A stretch of 64,000 nucleotides of DNA from Streptomyces coeruleorubidus. Its GTDB lineage: Bacteria; Actinomycetota; Actinomycetes; Streptomycetales; Streptomycetaceae. Location: contig NZ_CP118527.1 of the NCBI RefSeq assembly GCF_028885415.1, positions 2,418,001 through 2,482,000 on the forward strand, in the 5' to 3' direction. Numbering within the stretch: the first letter of the stretch is position 1; each line of letters starts with the position of its first letter. The notes below the pieces were generated by a model. That model searched no databases, had not been told where the DNA came from, and saw nothing but the letters and a program-made list of their open reading frames with translations. This document shows positions 41,004-48,624 of this stretch, one piece after another. The position numbers and the translations under genes are program-made.

Positions 41004-41942
41004 TCAGCTGTCGCCTTCTCTCTCCGCCAGGAACTTCTCGAACTCCCGGCCGATCTCGTCCGCCGACGGGATGTCCACCGGCTCGGCGAGCATGTTGCCC
41101 CGGGTCTCGGCGCCCGCGACGGCGTCGTACTGGTGCTCCAGGCCCTCGACGAGCGCGGTGAGGTCCTCGTCGCCCTCGCGGATCTGCCGGTCTATCTCCG
41201 TCTGCGTACGGTGGGCGTCCGAGCGCAGGGCGTGGGCGATGCCGGGCAGCACCAGTCCGGTCGCCGCCGTGATGGCCTCCAGGACCGTCAGGGCCGCGTC
41301 CGGGTACGGGGAGCGGGCGATGTAGTGCGGGACGTGGGCGGCGACGCCCAAAACATCGTGCCCGGCCTGGAGCAGGCGGTACTCGACCAGGGACTCGGCG
41401 CTGCCGGGCACCTGCGCCTCCTCGAACGGGCTGCGGTGGCCCGGGACGAGGTCGGTGCGGTTGCCGTGCGGGGTCAGGCCGACGGGCCGGGTGTGCGGGA
41501 CGCCCATGGGGATGCCGTGGAAGTTCACCGAAAGACGGACGCCGAGCCGCTCCACGATCTGCTTCACGGCCGCGGCGAAGCGCTCCCACTCCACGTCCGG
41601 CTCGGGGCCGGACAGCAGCAGGAACGGCGCTCCGGTGGCGTCCTGCACCAGCCGCACCTCGATGGCGGGCTCTTCGTAGTCGCTCCAGCGGTCGCGCTTG
41701 AACGTCAGCAGCGGGCGGCGGGCGCGGTAGTCCACGAGCCGGTCGTGGTCGAAGCGGGCGACGACCTGGTGGGGCAGCGAGTCGAGCAGCCGGTCGACGA
41801 TCTGGTCGCCCGTCTCGCCCGCGTCGATGTATCCGTCGAAGTGGTAGAGCATGACAAGTCCGGCCGACTCCTGGGCCAACGCCATGTCGACGACGGCCAG
41901 GCCCTTCGGCTCCCATGCGTACAAACCCTGCGGATCAAGCAC
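41004..41942 (-). CDS. PAC2-family protein (proteasome-assembly-chaperone-like)
   Basis: The protein has 312 residues from GTG 41942 behind GAGGAGG. The PAC2-type features are [17 protein letters not shown] near the start, [26 protein letters not shown] and [20 protein letters not shown], followed by a helical C terminus ([20 protein letters not shown]). Eukaryotic and archaeal relatives help proteasome assembly. Actinobacteria possess a proteasome, so a related role is possible but unproven. It lies between rpsA and coaE, leftward. Confidence 0.88.
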   Translation of the reverse strand: MLDPQGLYAWEPKGLAVVDMALAQESAGLVMLYHFDGYIDAGETGDQIVDRLLDSLPHQVVARFDHDRLVDYRARRPLLTFKRDRWSDYEEPAIEVRLVQDATGAPFLLLSGPEPDVEWERFAAAVKQIVERLGVRLSVNFHGIPMGVPHTRPVGLTPHGNRTDLVPGHRSPFEEAQVPGSAESLVEYRLLQAGHDVLGVAAHVPHYIARSPYPDAALTVLEAITAATGLVLPGIAHALRSDAHRTQTEIDRQIREGDEDLTALVEGLEHQYDAVAGAETRGNMLAEPVDIPSADEIGREFEKFLAEREGDS

Positions 41943-42046
41943 AGTGACCGCTCCTCCTCGTGTCCGTACTGCACAACGCCCTTGCGGGCGTGGGCATTCC
42001 CGGAGAAGGAGTACATGATCTTTTCGTGGCCGACTCCGTGGACAGC

Positions 42047-42084
42047 GCTGAGGGGCCGCACCCCGAAAGGTACGGCCCCTCAGC
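42047..42084 (-). terminator. rpsA terminator hairpin
   Basis: A perfect 12-bp stem, GCTGAGGGGCCG (42047-42058) and CGGCCCCTCAGC (42073-42084), with a 14-nt loop lies 24 bp beyond the rpsA stop. There is no T run, which is common for streptomycete terminators. It would insulate the PAC2/coaE genes from rpsA. Confidence 0.85.
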
Positions 42085-42107
42085 CAGGAGCTACTGCTCA
42101 GCGGGCG

Positions 42108-43604
42108 TCAGCTCTGTCCGCCGGCCAGCTTCTCGCGAAGCGCGGCCAGCGCCTCGTCCGAGGCCAGCGCGCCGGAGTTGTCCGGGCCCTCGGAGGAGTA
42201 CGAACCGCCACCGCCGGACGCGGCCGGAGCGGCGACCTCGCCACCCTCGGCGGCAGCCTTCTCGTCCGCCTCGCGGGACTTGATGACCTGCGCCTGGTGC
42301 TGCTCGAAGCGCTGCTGCGCCTCGGCGTACTGGGTCTCCCAGGCCTCGCGCTGGGTCTCGTAGCCCTCGAGCCAGTCGTTGGTCTCGGGGTCGAAGCCCT
42401 CGGGGTAGATGTAGTTGCCCTGGTCGTCGTACGACGCAGCCATGCCGTACAGGGTCGGGTCGAACTCGACCGACGCCGGGTCGGCACCGAAGGCCTCGTT
42501 GGCCTGCTTCAGCGAGAGGCTGATGCGACGGCGCTCGAGGTCGATGTCGATGACCTTGACGAAGATCTCGTCGTTGACCTGGACGACCTGCTCCGGGATC
42601 TCCACGTGGCGCTCGGCCAGCTCGGAGATGTGGACCAGACCCTCGATGCCCTCGTCCACGCGGACGAACGCACCGAACGGAACCAGCTTCGTGACCTTGC
42701 CGGGCACGACCTGGCCGATCTGGTGGGTGCGGGCGAACTGCTGCCACGGGTCTTCCTGGGTCGCCTTCAGCGACAGGGAGACGCGCTCGCGGTCCATGTC
42801 GACGTCGAGGACCTCGACGGTGACCTCCTGGCCGACCTCGACAACCTCGGAGGGGTGGTCGATGTGCTTCCAGGACAGCTCGGAGACGTGGACCAGGCCG
42901 TCGACGCCACCCAGGTCCACGAAGGCACCGAAGTTGACGATCGAGGAGACGACGCCGGAACGGACCTGACCCTTCTGGAGGGTCGTGAGGAACGTCTGGC
43001 GGACCTCGGACTGGGTCTGCTCCAGCCAGGCACGGCGGGACAGGACCACGTTGTTGCGGTTCTTGTCCAGCTCGATGATCTTGGCCTCGAGCTCCTTGCC
43101 CACGTAGGGCTGGAGGTCACGGACGCGGCGCATCTCGACCAGGGAGGCCGGGAGGAAGCCACGGAGGCCGATGTCGAGGATGAGACCACCCTTGACGACC
43201 TCGATGACGGTACCGGTGACGATCCCGTCCTCTTCCTTGATCTTCTCGATGGTGCCCCAGGCACGCTCGTACTGGGCGCGCTTCTTCGAGAGGATCAGGC
43301 GGCCTTCCTTGTCCTCCTTCTGGAGAACAAGGGCCTCGATCTCGTCACCGACGGCGACGACCTCGTTGGGGTCGACGTCGTGCTTGATCGAGAGCTCGCG
43401 GCTCGGGATCACACCTTCGGTCTTGTAACCGATGTCGAGCAGGACCTCGTCCCGGTCGACCTTCACGATGACGCCGTCGACGATGTCGCCGTCGTTGAAG
43501 TACTTGATCGTCTCGTCGATCGCGGCGAGGAAGGCTTCCTCGTTACCGATGTCGTTGACCGCTACCTGCGGGGTGGTGGCGGTGGTCTCGGTGCTGCTCG
43601 TCAT
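42108..43604 (-). CDS. rpsA: 30S ribosomal protein S1
   Basis: S1 binds mRNA leaders and helps the 30S subunit initiate translation. The protein has 498 residues from ATG 43604 (MTSSTETTATTPQV). Four S1 RNA-binding domains are visible at about 35-105, 122-187, 208-276 and 293-362; examples are VDGVIVKVDRDEVLLDIGYK and VSSIVNFGAFVDLGGVDGLVHVSEL (domain 3). A Glu/Ala/Gly/Ser-rich tail of about 135 residues follows, ending with LREKLAGGQS. Four domains are normal for high-GC Gram-positives; E. coli has six. A strong promoter is about 200 bp upstream and a terminator lies just after the gene. Confidence 0.98.
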   Translation of the reverse strand: MTSSTETTATTPQVAVNDIGNEEAFLAAIDETIKYFNDGDIVDGVIVKVDRDEVLLDIGYKTEGVIPSRELSIKHDVDPNEVVAVGDEIEALVLQKEDKEGRLILSKKRAQYERAWGTIEKIKEEDGIVTGTVIEVVKGGLILDIGLRGFLPASLVEMRRVRDLQPYVGKELEAKIIELDKNRNNVVLSRRAWLEQTQSEVRQTFLTTLQKGQVRSGVVSSIVNFGAFVDLGGVDGLVHVSELSWKHIDHPSEVVEVGQEVTVEVLDVDMDRERVSLSLKATQEDPWQQFARTHQIGQVVPGKVTKLVPFGAFVRVDEGIEGLVHISELAERHVEIPEQVVQVNDEIFVKVIDIDLERRRISLSLKQANEAFGADPASVEFDPTLYGMAASYDDQGNYIYPEGFDPETNDWLEGYETQREAWETQYAEAQQRFEQHQAQVIKSREADEKAAAEGGEVAAPAASGGGGSYSSEGPDNSGALASDEALAALREKLAGGQS

Positions 43605-43695
43605 GTGGGAAAGGGCTCCGGTACGGACATTGAAGTCGTAGGTACTGCTACGCCGGGAGCCCGTTTCGCTCTGCAGAAGCCGGACAGCCAAGGAA

Positions 43696-43732
43696 GCGCC
43701 ACACGAAATTGGTGGCGCCTCGACAACCGAGG
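43696..43732 (-). promoter_or_regulatory. Hairpins in the rpsA leader
   Basis: GCGCCAC (43696-43702) and GTGGCGC (43712-43718) form a 7-bp perfect stem, followed by CCTCG/CGAGG (43718-43732). Both lie in the 190-nt leader of rpsA, between the promoter at 43800 and the ATG at 43604. S1 regulates its own translation in E. coli through leader structure, so a similar control is plausible here. Confidence 0.5.
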
Positions 43733-43799
43733 GGACATACATACAGATGCGAGCGCAGCCTGCTACGTCTGAGGTGCGCAGGCCCGCAGCGCAACTTGT

Positions 43800-43828
43800 A
43801 GCATACGGGGGCAGCCGGGCAGGGTCAA
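43800..43828 (-). promoter_or_regulatory. Housekeeping-type promoter for rpsA
   Basis: On the minus strand TTGACC (-35, 43823-43828) and TATGCT (-10, 43800-43805) are separated by exactly 17 bp. This matches the HrdB consensus well. Transcription should start near 43793, giving a leader of about 190 nt. It is the best promoter match noticed in the window. Confidence 0.85.
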
Positions 43829-43969
43829 TGCGCGAAGCCGCCCACCCGGGGCGGAACACCGCATACCCGGCACAAGTCGTGTCGTCCGAGGCCACGCAGG
43901 GCGTGTGACGCCCCCTTCGGGACACCTCCGGGACCGGCTGGACGGAAGAGTACGACGAGGGAGCAGATC

Positions 43970-44779
43970 ATCCAAGAGCCCGAAGCGTCCGAACCGGAGG
44001 CGACCCGGCGTGACGCAGATGTCACGGAGAGCTCCCGGGCCAACCGGGGCTGGTGGGACCGCAACGCGGACGAGTACCAGACCGAGCACGGCACCTTCCT
44101 CGGCGACGACCGTTTCGTGTGGGGCCCCGAGGGTCTGGACGAGGTGGAGGCCGAGCTGCTCGGCCCGCCGGAGGAGCTGAAGGGCAAGGACGTCCTGGAG
44201 ATCGGCGCGGGCGCGGCGCAGTGCTCGCGCTGGCTGGCCGGCCAGGGTGCCCGCCCGGTGGCCCTGGACATCTCGCACCGGCAGTTGCAGCACGCGCTGC
44301 GCATCGGCGGACCGTTCCCCCTGGTGTGCGCCGACGCCGGGGCGCTGCCCTTCGCGGACGGCTCGTTCGACCTGGCCTGCTCGGCGTACGGGGCACTGCC
44401 CTTCGTCGCCGATCCGCGCCTGGTGCTGCGGGAGGTGCGCCGGGTGCTGCGGCCCGGGGGCCGTCTGGTCTTCTCGGTGACGCACCCGATCCGCTGGGCC
44501 TTCCCGGACGAGCCGGGGCCGCAGGGGCTGTCGGTGTCGGGTTCGTACTTCGACCGCACGCCCTACGTCGAGCAGGACGAGGAGGGCCGCGCGGTCTACG
44601 TCGAGCACCACCGCACGCTCGGCGACCGCGTCCGGGACGTGGTGGCCTCGGGCTTCCGGCTGGTGGATCTGGTGGAGCCGGAGTGGCCGGCCTGGAACAC
44701 CTCCGAGTGGGGCGGCTGGTCGCCGCTGCGCGGGAACCTGATCCCGGGGACGGCGATCTTCGTGTGCGTACGGGACTGA
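43970..44779 (+). CDS. SAM-dependent methyltransferase with an apparent ATC start
   Basis: The conserved protein begins well before the first normal start (GTG 44117). In the same frame GAGGGAG (43957-43963) is followed six bases later by ATC 43970, reading IQEPEASEPEATRRD and then ESSRANRGWWDRNADEYQ, a block typical of the family. No ATG, GTG, TTG or CTG occurs in frame between 43901 and 44117. Motif I is VLEIGAGAAQCSRWLA; motifs LCADAGALPFADGSFDL and RLVFSVTHPIRWAF complete the fold. If ATC is used, the protein has 269 residues; otherwise 220 from GTG 44117. It is divergent from rpsA and lies 4 bp before hrpB. The substrate is unknown. Confidence 0.8.
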   Translation: MQEPEASEPEATRRDADVTESSRANRGWWDRNADEYQTEHGTFLGDDRFVWGPEGLDEVEAELLGPPEELKGKDVLEIGAGAAQCSRWLAGQGARPVALDISHRQLQHALRIGGPFPLVCADAGALPFADGSFDLACSAYGALPFVADPRLVLREVRRVLRPGGRLVFSVTHPIRWAFPDEPGPQGLSVSGSYFDRTPYVEQDEEGRAVYVEHHRTLGDRVRDVVASGFRLVDLVEPEWPAWNTSEWGGWSPLRGNLIPGTAIFVCVRD

Positions 44780-44783
44780 GTGC

Positions 44784-47324
44784 GTGATCCGTTACGACGC
44801 CCTGGACGCCCTGCCTGTACGCGGTGCCCTGCCCGCCCTGGACGACGCCCTGGAGGGGCACGGGACCGCCGTCCTCGTGGCGCCGCCCGGCACCGGCAAG
44901 ACGACTCTGGTTCCCCTGGCCCTGGCAGGGCTGCTCGGGGAGGGGCCCGGGCGGCGGGTGATCGTCGCCGAGCCGCGGCGGATCGCGGCGCGGGCGGCGG
45001 CGCGGCGGATGGCGTGGCTGCTGGGCGAGAAGGTGGGCGAGAGCGTCGGCTACACCGTGCGCGGGGAACGCGCCGTCGGGCGGCACACGCGCGTGGAGGT
45101 CGTCACGACCGGTGTGCTGGTGCAGCGGGTGCAGCGGGACCAGGAGCTGGCCGGTACGGACGTGGTGGTGCTCGACGAGTGCCACGAGCGGCATCTGGAC
45201 GCGGACACGGCGGCGGCGTTCCTGTGGGACGTACGGCAGACGCTGCGCCCGGAGCTGCGGCTGGTGGCCGCCTCGGCGACGACCGACGCGCAGGGGTGGG
45301 CCGCACTGCTGGGCGGCGCTCCGGTGGTCGAGGCCCGGGGGACGGCGTATCCGGTGGAGGTCGTGTGGGCGCCGCCGGTGCGGCCCGTACGGCCGCCGCA
45401 CGGGATGCGTGTCGATCCGGCGCTGCTGACGCATGTGGCGTCGGTGGTGCGGCGGGCACTGGCCGAGCGGGACGGGGACGTGCTGTGTTTCCTGCCGGGC
45501 GTGGGCGAGATCGCCCGGGTGGCCGGGCAGCTCGCCGAGCTCGGGGACGTCGAGGTGCTTCAGGTGCACGGGCGGGCGCCCGCGGCCGTCCAGGACGCCG
45601 TGCTGGCCGGCGGGGAGCGGCGGCGGGTGGTGCTGGCCACGTCAGTGGCGGAGTCGTCGCTGACGGTTCCCGGGGTGCGTGTGGTCGTCGACTCCGGGCT
45701 GGCGCGGGAGCCGCGCGTCGACCACGCGCGCGGGTTGAGCGCGCTGACGACGGTGCGGGCGTCGCAGGCGGCCGGGCGGCAGCGGGCGGGGCGGGCCGGG
45801 CGTGAGGCGCCGGGGGCGGTGTACCGGTGCTGGGCGGAGGCCGAGGACGCGCGTCTGCCGCGTTTTCCCTCGCCGGAGATCAAGGTGGCCGACCTGACGG
45901 CGTTCGCGCTTCAGGTGGCGTGCTGGGGGGATCCGGACGCGTCCGGGCTAGCGTTGCTGGATCCGCCGCCGGGTGGGGCGATGGCGGCGGCGCGGGAGGT
46001 GCTGGCGGCGGTGGGAGCGGTCGACTCCGTCGGGCGGGCCACGGAGCGGGGCGCTGCGCTGGCTCGGCTGGGGCTTCATCCGCGGCTGGGACGGGCTTTG
46101 GTGGATTCCCTTCCGTTCGTGGGTGCCGAGCGTGCCTCGGAAATCGTCGCCCTGTTGAGCGAGGAGGCGCCTCGGGAGTACGGCGATGACCTGGCGGGTG
46201 CGCTGCGTCGTGCTCGGCGTGGGGGTGACGCCTATGCCTCGCGGTGGCGTAGTGAGGTTCGGCGGCTGCGGGCCGTCGTTTCAGGCGTTTCCCACCCGCC
46301 CGCCCGTAATTGGCGTTCAGAGGTTGAAGCCGAGAGGTGGGACCGCGCATCGGAGGATCGGCAGGTGGGGCTCGTTGCCGCGCTTGCCTTTCCCGAGCGG
46401 GTCGGCAAGGTCGACGGTGGGTCGTGCCTCATGGTGTCCGGGACCCGGGCCGAGCCCGGCGAGGGCAGCGGGCTGCGTGGGGCGGAGTGGGTTGCCGTCG
46501 CCGTCGCCGACCGGCCCGTCGGCAAGGGGCACGCGCGCGTGCGCTCGGGGGCCGTGATCGACGAAGGGGTCGCCCGGCTCGCCGCGGGGGCGCTGCTTCA
46601 GGAGCGGGACGAGGTGCGCTGGGACGGTGGGGACGTCGTGGCGCGGCGGGTGGAGCGGCTGGGGGCCGTGGAGTTGGCGGTGCGGCCGCTGAAGGACGCC
46701 GGTCCCGGGCTCGTACGCGGGGCGCTGCTGGACGGGCTGCGGCGGGAGGGGTTCGGCGTGCTGCGGTGGTCGCCGGATGCCGGGGTTCTGCGGCAGCGGC
46801 TCGCGTTTTTGCGGCTGCACCTCGGTGACCCGTGGCCCGACGTCAGCGACGACGCGCTGCACGCGCGCGTGGACGAGTGGCTGGAGCCGGAGCTGAGCCG
46901 GGCCCGGCGGCGGGCCGACCTGGCGCGGATCGACGCCGGGGAGGCGCTCGCGCGGCTGCTGCCCTGGGCCTGTGGGGAGGCCGGGCGGCTCGACGAGCTG
47001 GCCCCGGAGCGGATCACCGTGCCGAGCGGGTCGCGGATCCGCGTCGACTACTCCCGGCCCGAGCAGCCTGTGCTGGCGGTGAAGTTGCAGGAGATGTTCG
47101 GGCTCCAGGAGTCGCCGCGGGTCGCGGGGGTGCCGCTGCTCGTCCATCTGCTGTCCCCGGCCGGGCGCCCGGCCGCCGTCACCGCCGATCTCGCCTCGTT
47201 CTGGAAGGACGGCTACAAGGGCGTACGGGCGGAGCTGCGCGGGCGGTATCCGAAGCATCCGTGGCCCGAGGACCCGGCCGGGGCCGAGCCGACCCGGCAC
47301 ACCAGCGCCCGGCTCAGGCGCTGA
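44784..47324 (+). CDS. hrpB: ATP-dependent helicase HrpB
   Basis: The protein has 846 residues from GTG 44784, four bases after the methyltransferase stop. Walker A is APPGTGKT (33-40) and the DEAH-type motif is DECH (131-134). Motif III SATTD and motif VI GRQRAGRAGRE are present. The C-terminal HrpB block SGSRIRVDYSRPEQPVLAVKL and YKGVRAELRGRYPKHPWPEDP are diagnostic. HrpB is a DExH RNA helicase-like protein with no clear role in bacteria. The 3' end overlaps the convergent DUF3068 gene by 11 bp. The stretch 46080-46340 is less GC-biased at third positions than its surroundings. Confidence 0.95.
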   Translation: MIRYDALDALPVRGALPALDDALEGHGTAVLVAPPGTGKTTLVPLALAGLLGEGPGRRVIVAEPRRIAARAAARRMAWLLGEKVGESVGYTVRGERAVGRHTRVEVVTTGVLVQRVQRDQELAGTDVVVLDECHERHLDADTAAAFLWDVRQTLRPELRLVAASATTDAQGWAALLGGAPVVEARGTAYPVEVVWAPPVRPVRPPHGMRVDPALLTHVASVVRRALAERDGDVLCFLPGVGEIARVAGQLAELGDVEVLQVHGRAPAAVQDAVLAGGERRRVVLATSVAESSLTVPGVRVVVDSGLAREPRVDHARGLSALTTVRASQAAGRQRAGRAGREAPGAVYRCWAEAEDARLPRFPSPEIKVADLTAFALQVACWGDPDASGLALLDPPPGGAMAAAREVLAAVGAVDSVGRATERGAALARLGLHPRLGRALVDSLPFVGAERASEIVALLSEEAPREYGDDLAGALRRARRGGDAYASRWRSEVRRLRAVVSGVSHPPARNWRSEVEAERWDRASEDRQVGLVAALAFPERVGKVDGGSCLMVSGTRAEPGEGSGLRGAEWVAVAVADRPVGKGHARVRSGAVIDEGVARLAAGALLQERDEVRWDGGDVVARRVERLGAVELAVRPLKDAGPGLVRGALLDGLRREGFGVLRWSPDAGVLRQRLAFLRLHLGDPWPDVSDDALHARVDEWLEPELSRARRRADLARIDAGEALARLLPWACGEAGRLDELAPERITVPSGSRIRVDYSRPEQPVLAVKLQEMFGLQESPRVAGVPLLVHLLSPAGRPAAVTADLASFWKDGYKGVRAELRGRYPKHPWPEDPAGAEPTRHTSARLRR

Positions 47325-48306
47325 CCGGTGACGGTTCCTCGGTCGCCGTGGGAGCCGGGCCGGACGGGCGGCGACTGCGGGCCTCCAGGTACAGCGCGAG
47401 GGCCAGCAGGAGGACGCCGAGGGTCAGGAAGCCCCACGGCAGGTAGGACGTCATCAGCAGGATGAACAGGCGCTGGGATTTCACCAGGTCGACCGTGTGG
47501 GTGATGTAGTCCTCGCGCATCTTCACGTGCCCGGCGAACGCGGTCACCTTGTCACGGTCGCCGAGGAGGGTGCCGCCGCGCAGTTCCTCCTTGTGGAGTT
47601 CCTCGCCGTAGACGGGGGCGCCGGTGAGGGGTTCGACCCAGAACTTGCGGACCGTGGTGTACCAGCGGGTGGTGCCGGTCTCGGCGACCGACTCGGGGGT
47701 GAGGCCCTCCACGGGCAGGGTCTTCGGGATCCTCACCTCGGTCCAGGGGATGGTCTGCTCGAAGTAGTAGACCTCCAGGCCGCGGAAGTCCTGTGTGCCC
47801 TTGTAGTGGATGGGGGCGGTGACGCGGGCCTGGGCGTCGAAGTACTCGTAGTCCCGTTTCTCCGTGAGGAACGGCCATTTGAACTCGATGCCCTCGCGGC
47901 GCACCGGGTCGCCGTCGACCATCTCGCCGGTGGCGTGGACGGGTTCCTGGGTGTGGGCGTCGAAGATGTAGCGCTCGGGGATCTTCGACACCATCTCGTC
48001 GTCGGGCCCGACGACGTAGGACAGGCCGTCCCAGACGACCACGTCGCGGCCCGCCGACTCCTCGATCCGCTCGGAGGCCTCGACGTTGCCCTTGAGGGTC
48101 TGCACGATCGTGACCTTGGGGACCGTGCGGGCCCGCATCGTGCCGTAGTCGAGGAGGGTGGCGTTCTCCGCCTCCAGGACCATGTCCTGGTACTGGTGCG
48201 CGGGGACCTTGGCCAGGCGCGGGAAGGCGTACCAGCGCAGCAGCGGGGACAGGGCCGCGAAGAACACGGCGAGGGCGAGCAGGACCAGGCCGGCCTTGCG
48301 GCGCAT
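47314..48306 (-). CDS. DUF3068 membrane-anchored protein
   Basis: The 330-residue protein has an N-terminal membrane helix (5-22) and a second one near the C terminus (283-312), with a large extracytoplasmic beta-rich part between them. DUF3068 features include YHY-like aromatic-rich blocks such as EYFDAQARVTAPIHYKG, RGLEVYYFEQTIPWT and RKFWVEPLTGAPVYGEEL. Members are called PorA-family in some actinobacteria, but the function is unknown. It may form a cell-envelope complex. It is followed upstream by a 44-residue small gene 25 bp away on the same strand. Confidence 0.9.
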   Translation of the reverse strand: MRRKAGLVLLALAVFFAALSPLLRWYAFPRLAKVPAHQYQDMVLEAENATLLDYGTMRARTVPKVTIVQTLKGNVEASERIEESAGRDVVVWDGLSYVVGPDDEMVSKIPERYIFDAHTQEPVHATGEMVDGDPVRREGIEFKWPFLTEKRDYEYFDAQARVTAPIHYKGTQDFRGLEVYYFEQTIPWTEVRIPKTLPVEGLTPESVAETGTTRWYTTVRKFWVEPLTGAPVYGEELHKEELRGGTLLGDRDKVTAFAGHVKMREDYITHTVDLVKSQRLFILLMTSYLPWGFLTLGVLLLALALYLEARSRRPSGPAPTATEEPSPVSA

Positions 48307-48331
48307 CTCGGCCTCCCTCCCGGGCGGGCGG

Positions 48332-48466
48332 TCAGGGGTGTTCGGGCACCGTCGTCAGCAGCGGCTTCGGGGACGTCCCGCCCGAAGGGGTGCCGAGGGC
48401 GGTCAGCGTCAGGACCACGGCGAAGGCGACGGCGAGACCGGTGGCGGCGGCGACGAGGGCGCGCAT
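48332..48466 (-). CDS. 44-residue membrane peptide (SPW_0924-like)
   Basis: The ATG at 48466 has GGGGAGG six bases upstream. The sequence MRALVAAATGLAVAFAVVL has one hydrophobic helix, then a tail TALGTPSGGTSPKPLLTT ending VPEHP. I recognise the pattern as the SPW_0924 small family of Streptomyces, from memory. It is too short for many gene finders. Its function is unknown. It lies 25 bp upstream of the DUF3068 gene and may be translated from the same transcript. Confidence 0.75.
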   Translation of the reverse strand: MRALVAAATGLAVAFAVVLTLTALGTPSGGTSPKPLLTTVPEHP

Positions 48467-48571
48467 ACGGGGCCTCCCCACGGGTCGAACTGATAGACCG
48501 TCAGGTTTCTCGGCACCGTAGCAACGGGCGGCGGAGATGAGAACACGTTGCACACACAACGACGCCCCCTC

Positions 48572-48608
48572 ATGAAAAACGACGCCCCTCTTGAAGGAGG
48601 GGCGTCGT
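48572..48608 (-). terminator. Intrinsic terminator of the lytic transglycosylase gene
   Basis: A perfect 12-bp stem, ACGACGCCCCTC and GAGGGGCGTCGT (48579-48590 and 48597-48608) with a 6-nt loop, is followed on the minus strand by GTTTTTC. This is a textbook rho-independent terminator 16 bp beyond the stop at 48625. A second, similar half-repeat (GACGCCCCCTC) lies just before it. Confidence 0.93.
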
Positions 48609-48624
48609 CCGTCGTGCCCGAGAG

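Noticed and set aside
40926..43772. A 948-codon open frame on the plus strand opposite rpsA and the PAC2 gene
   Set aside because: It is the antisense shadow of rpsA; its sequence is a run of Asp/Val/Leu-rich repeats mirroring the S1 domains.
48541..48580. A second terminator just beyond the 48572-48608 hairpin
   Set aside because: It is a half-repeat of one arm (GACGCCCCCTC) without a matching second arm at its own position.
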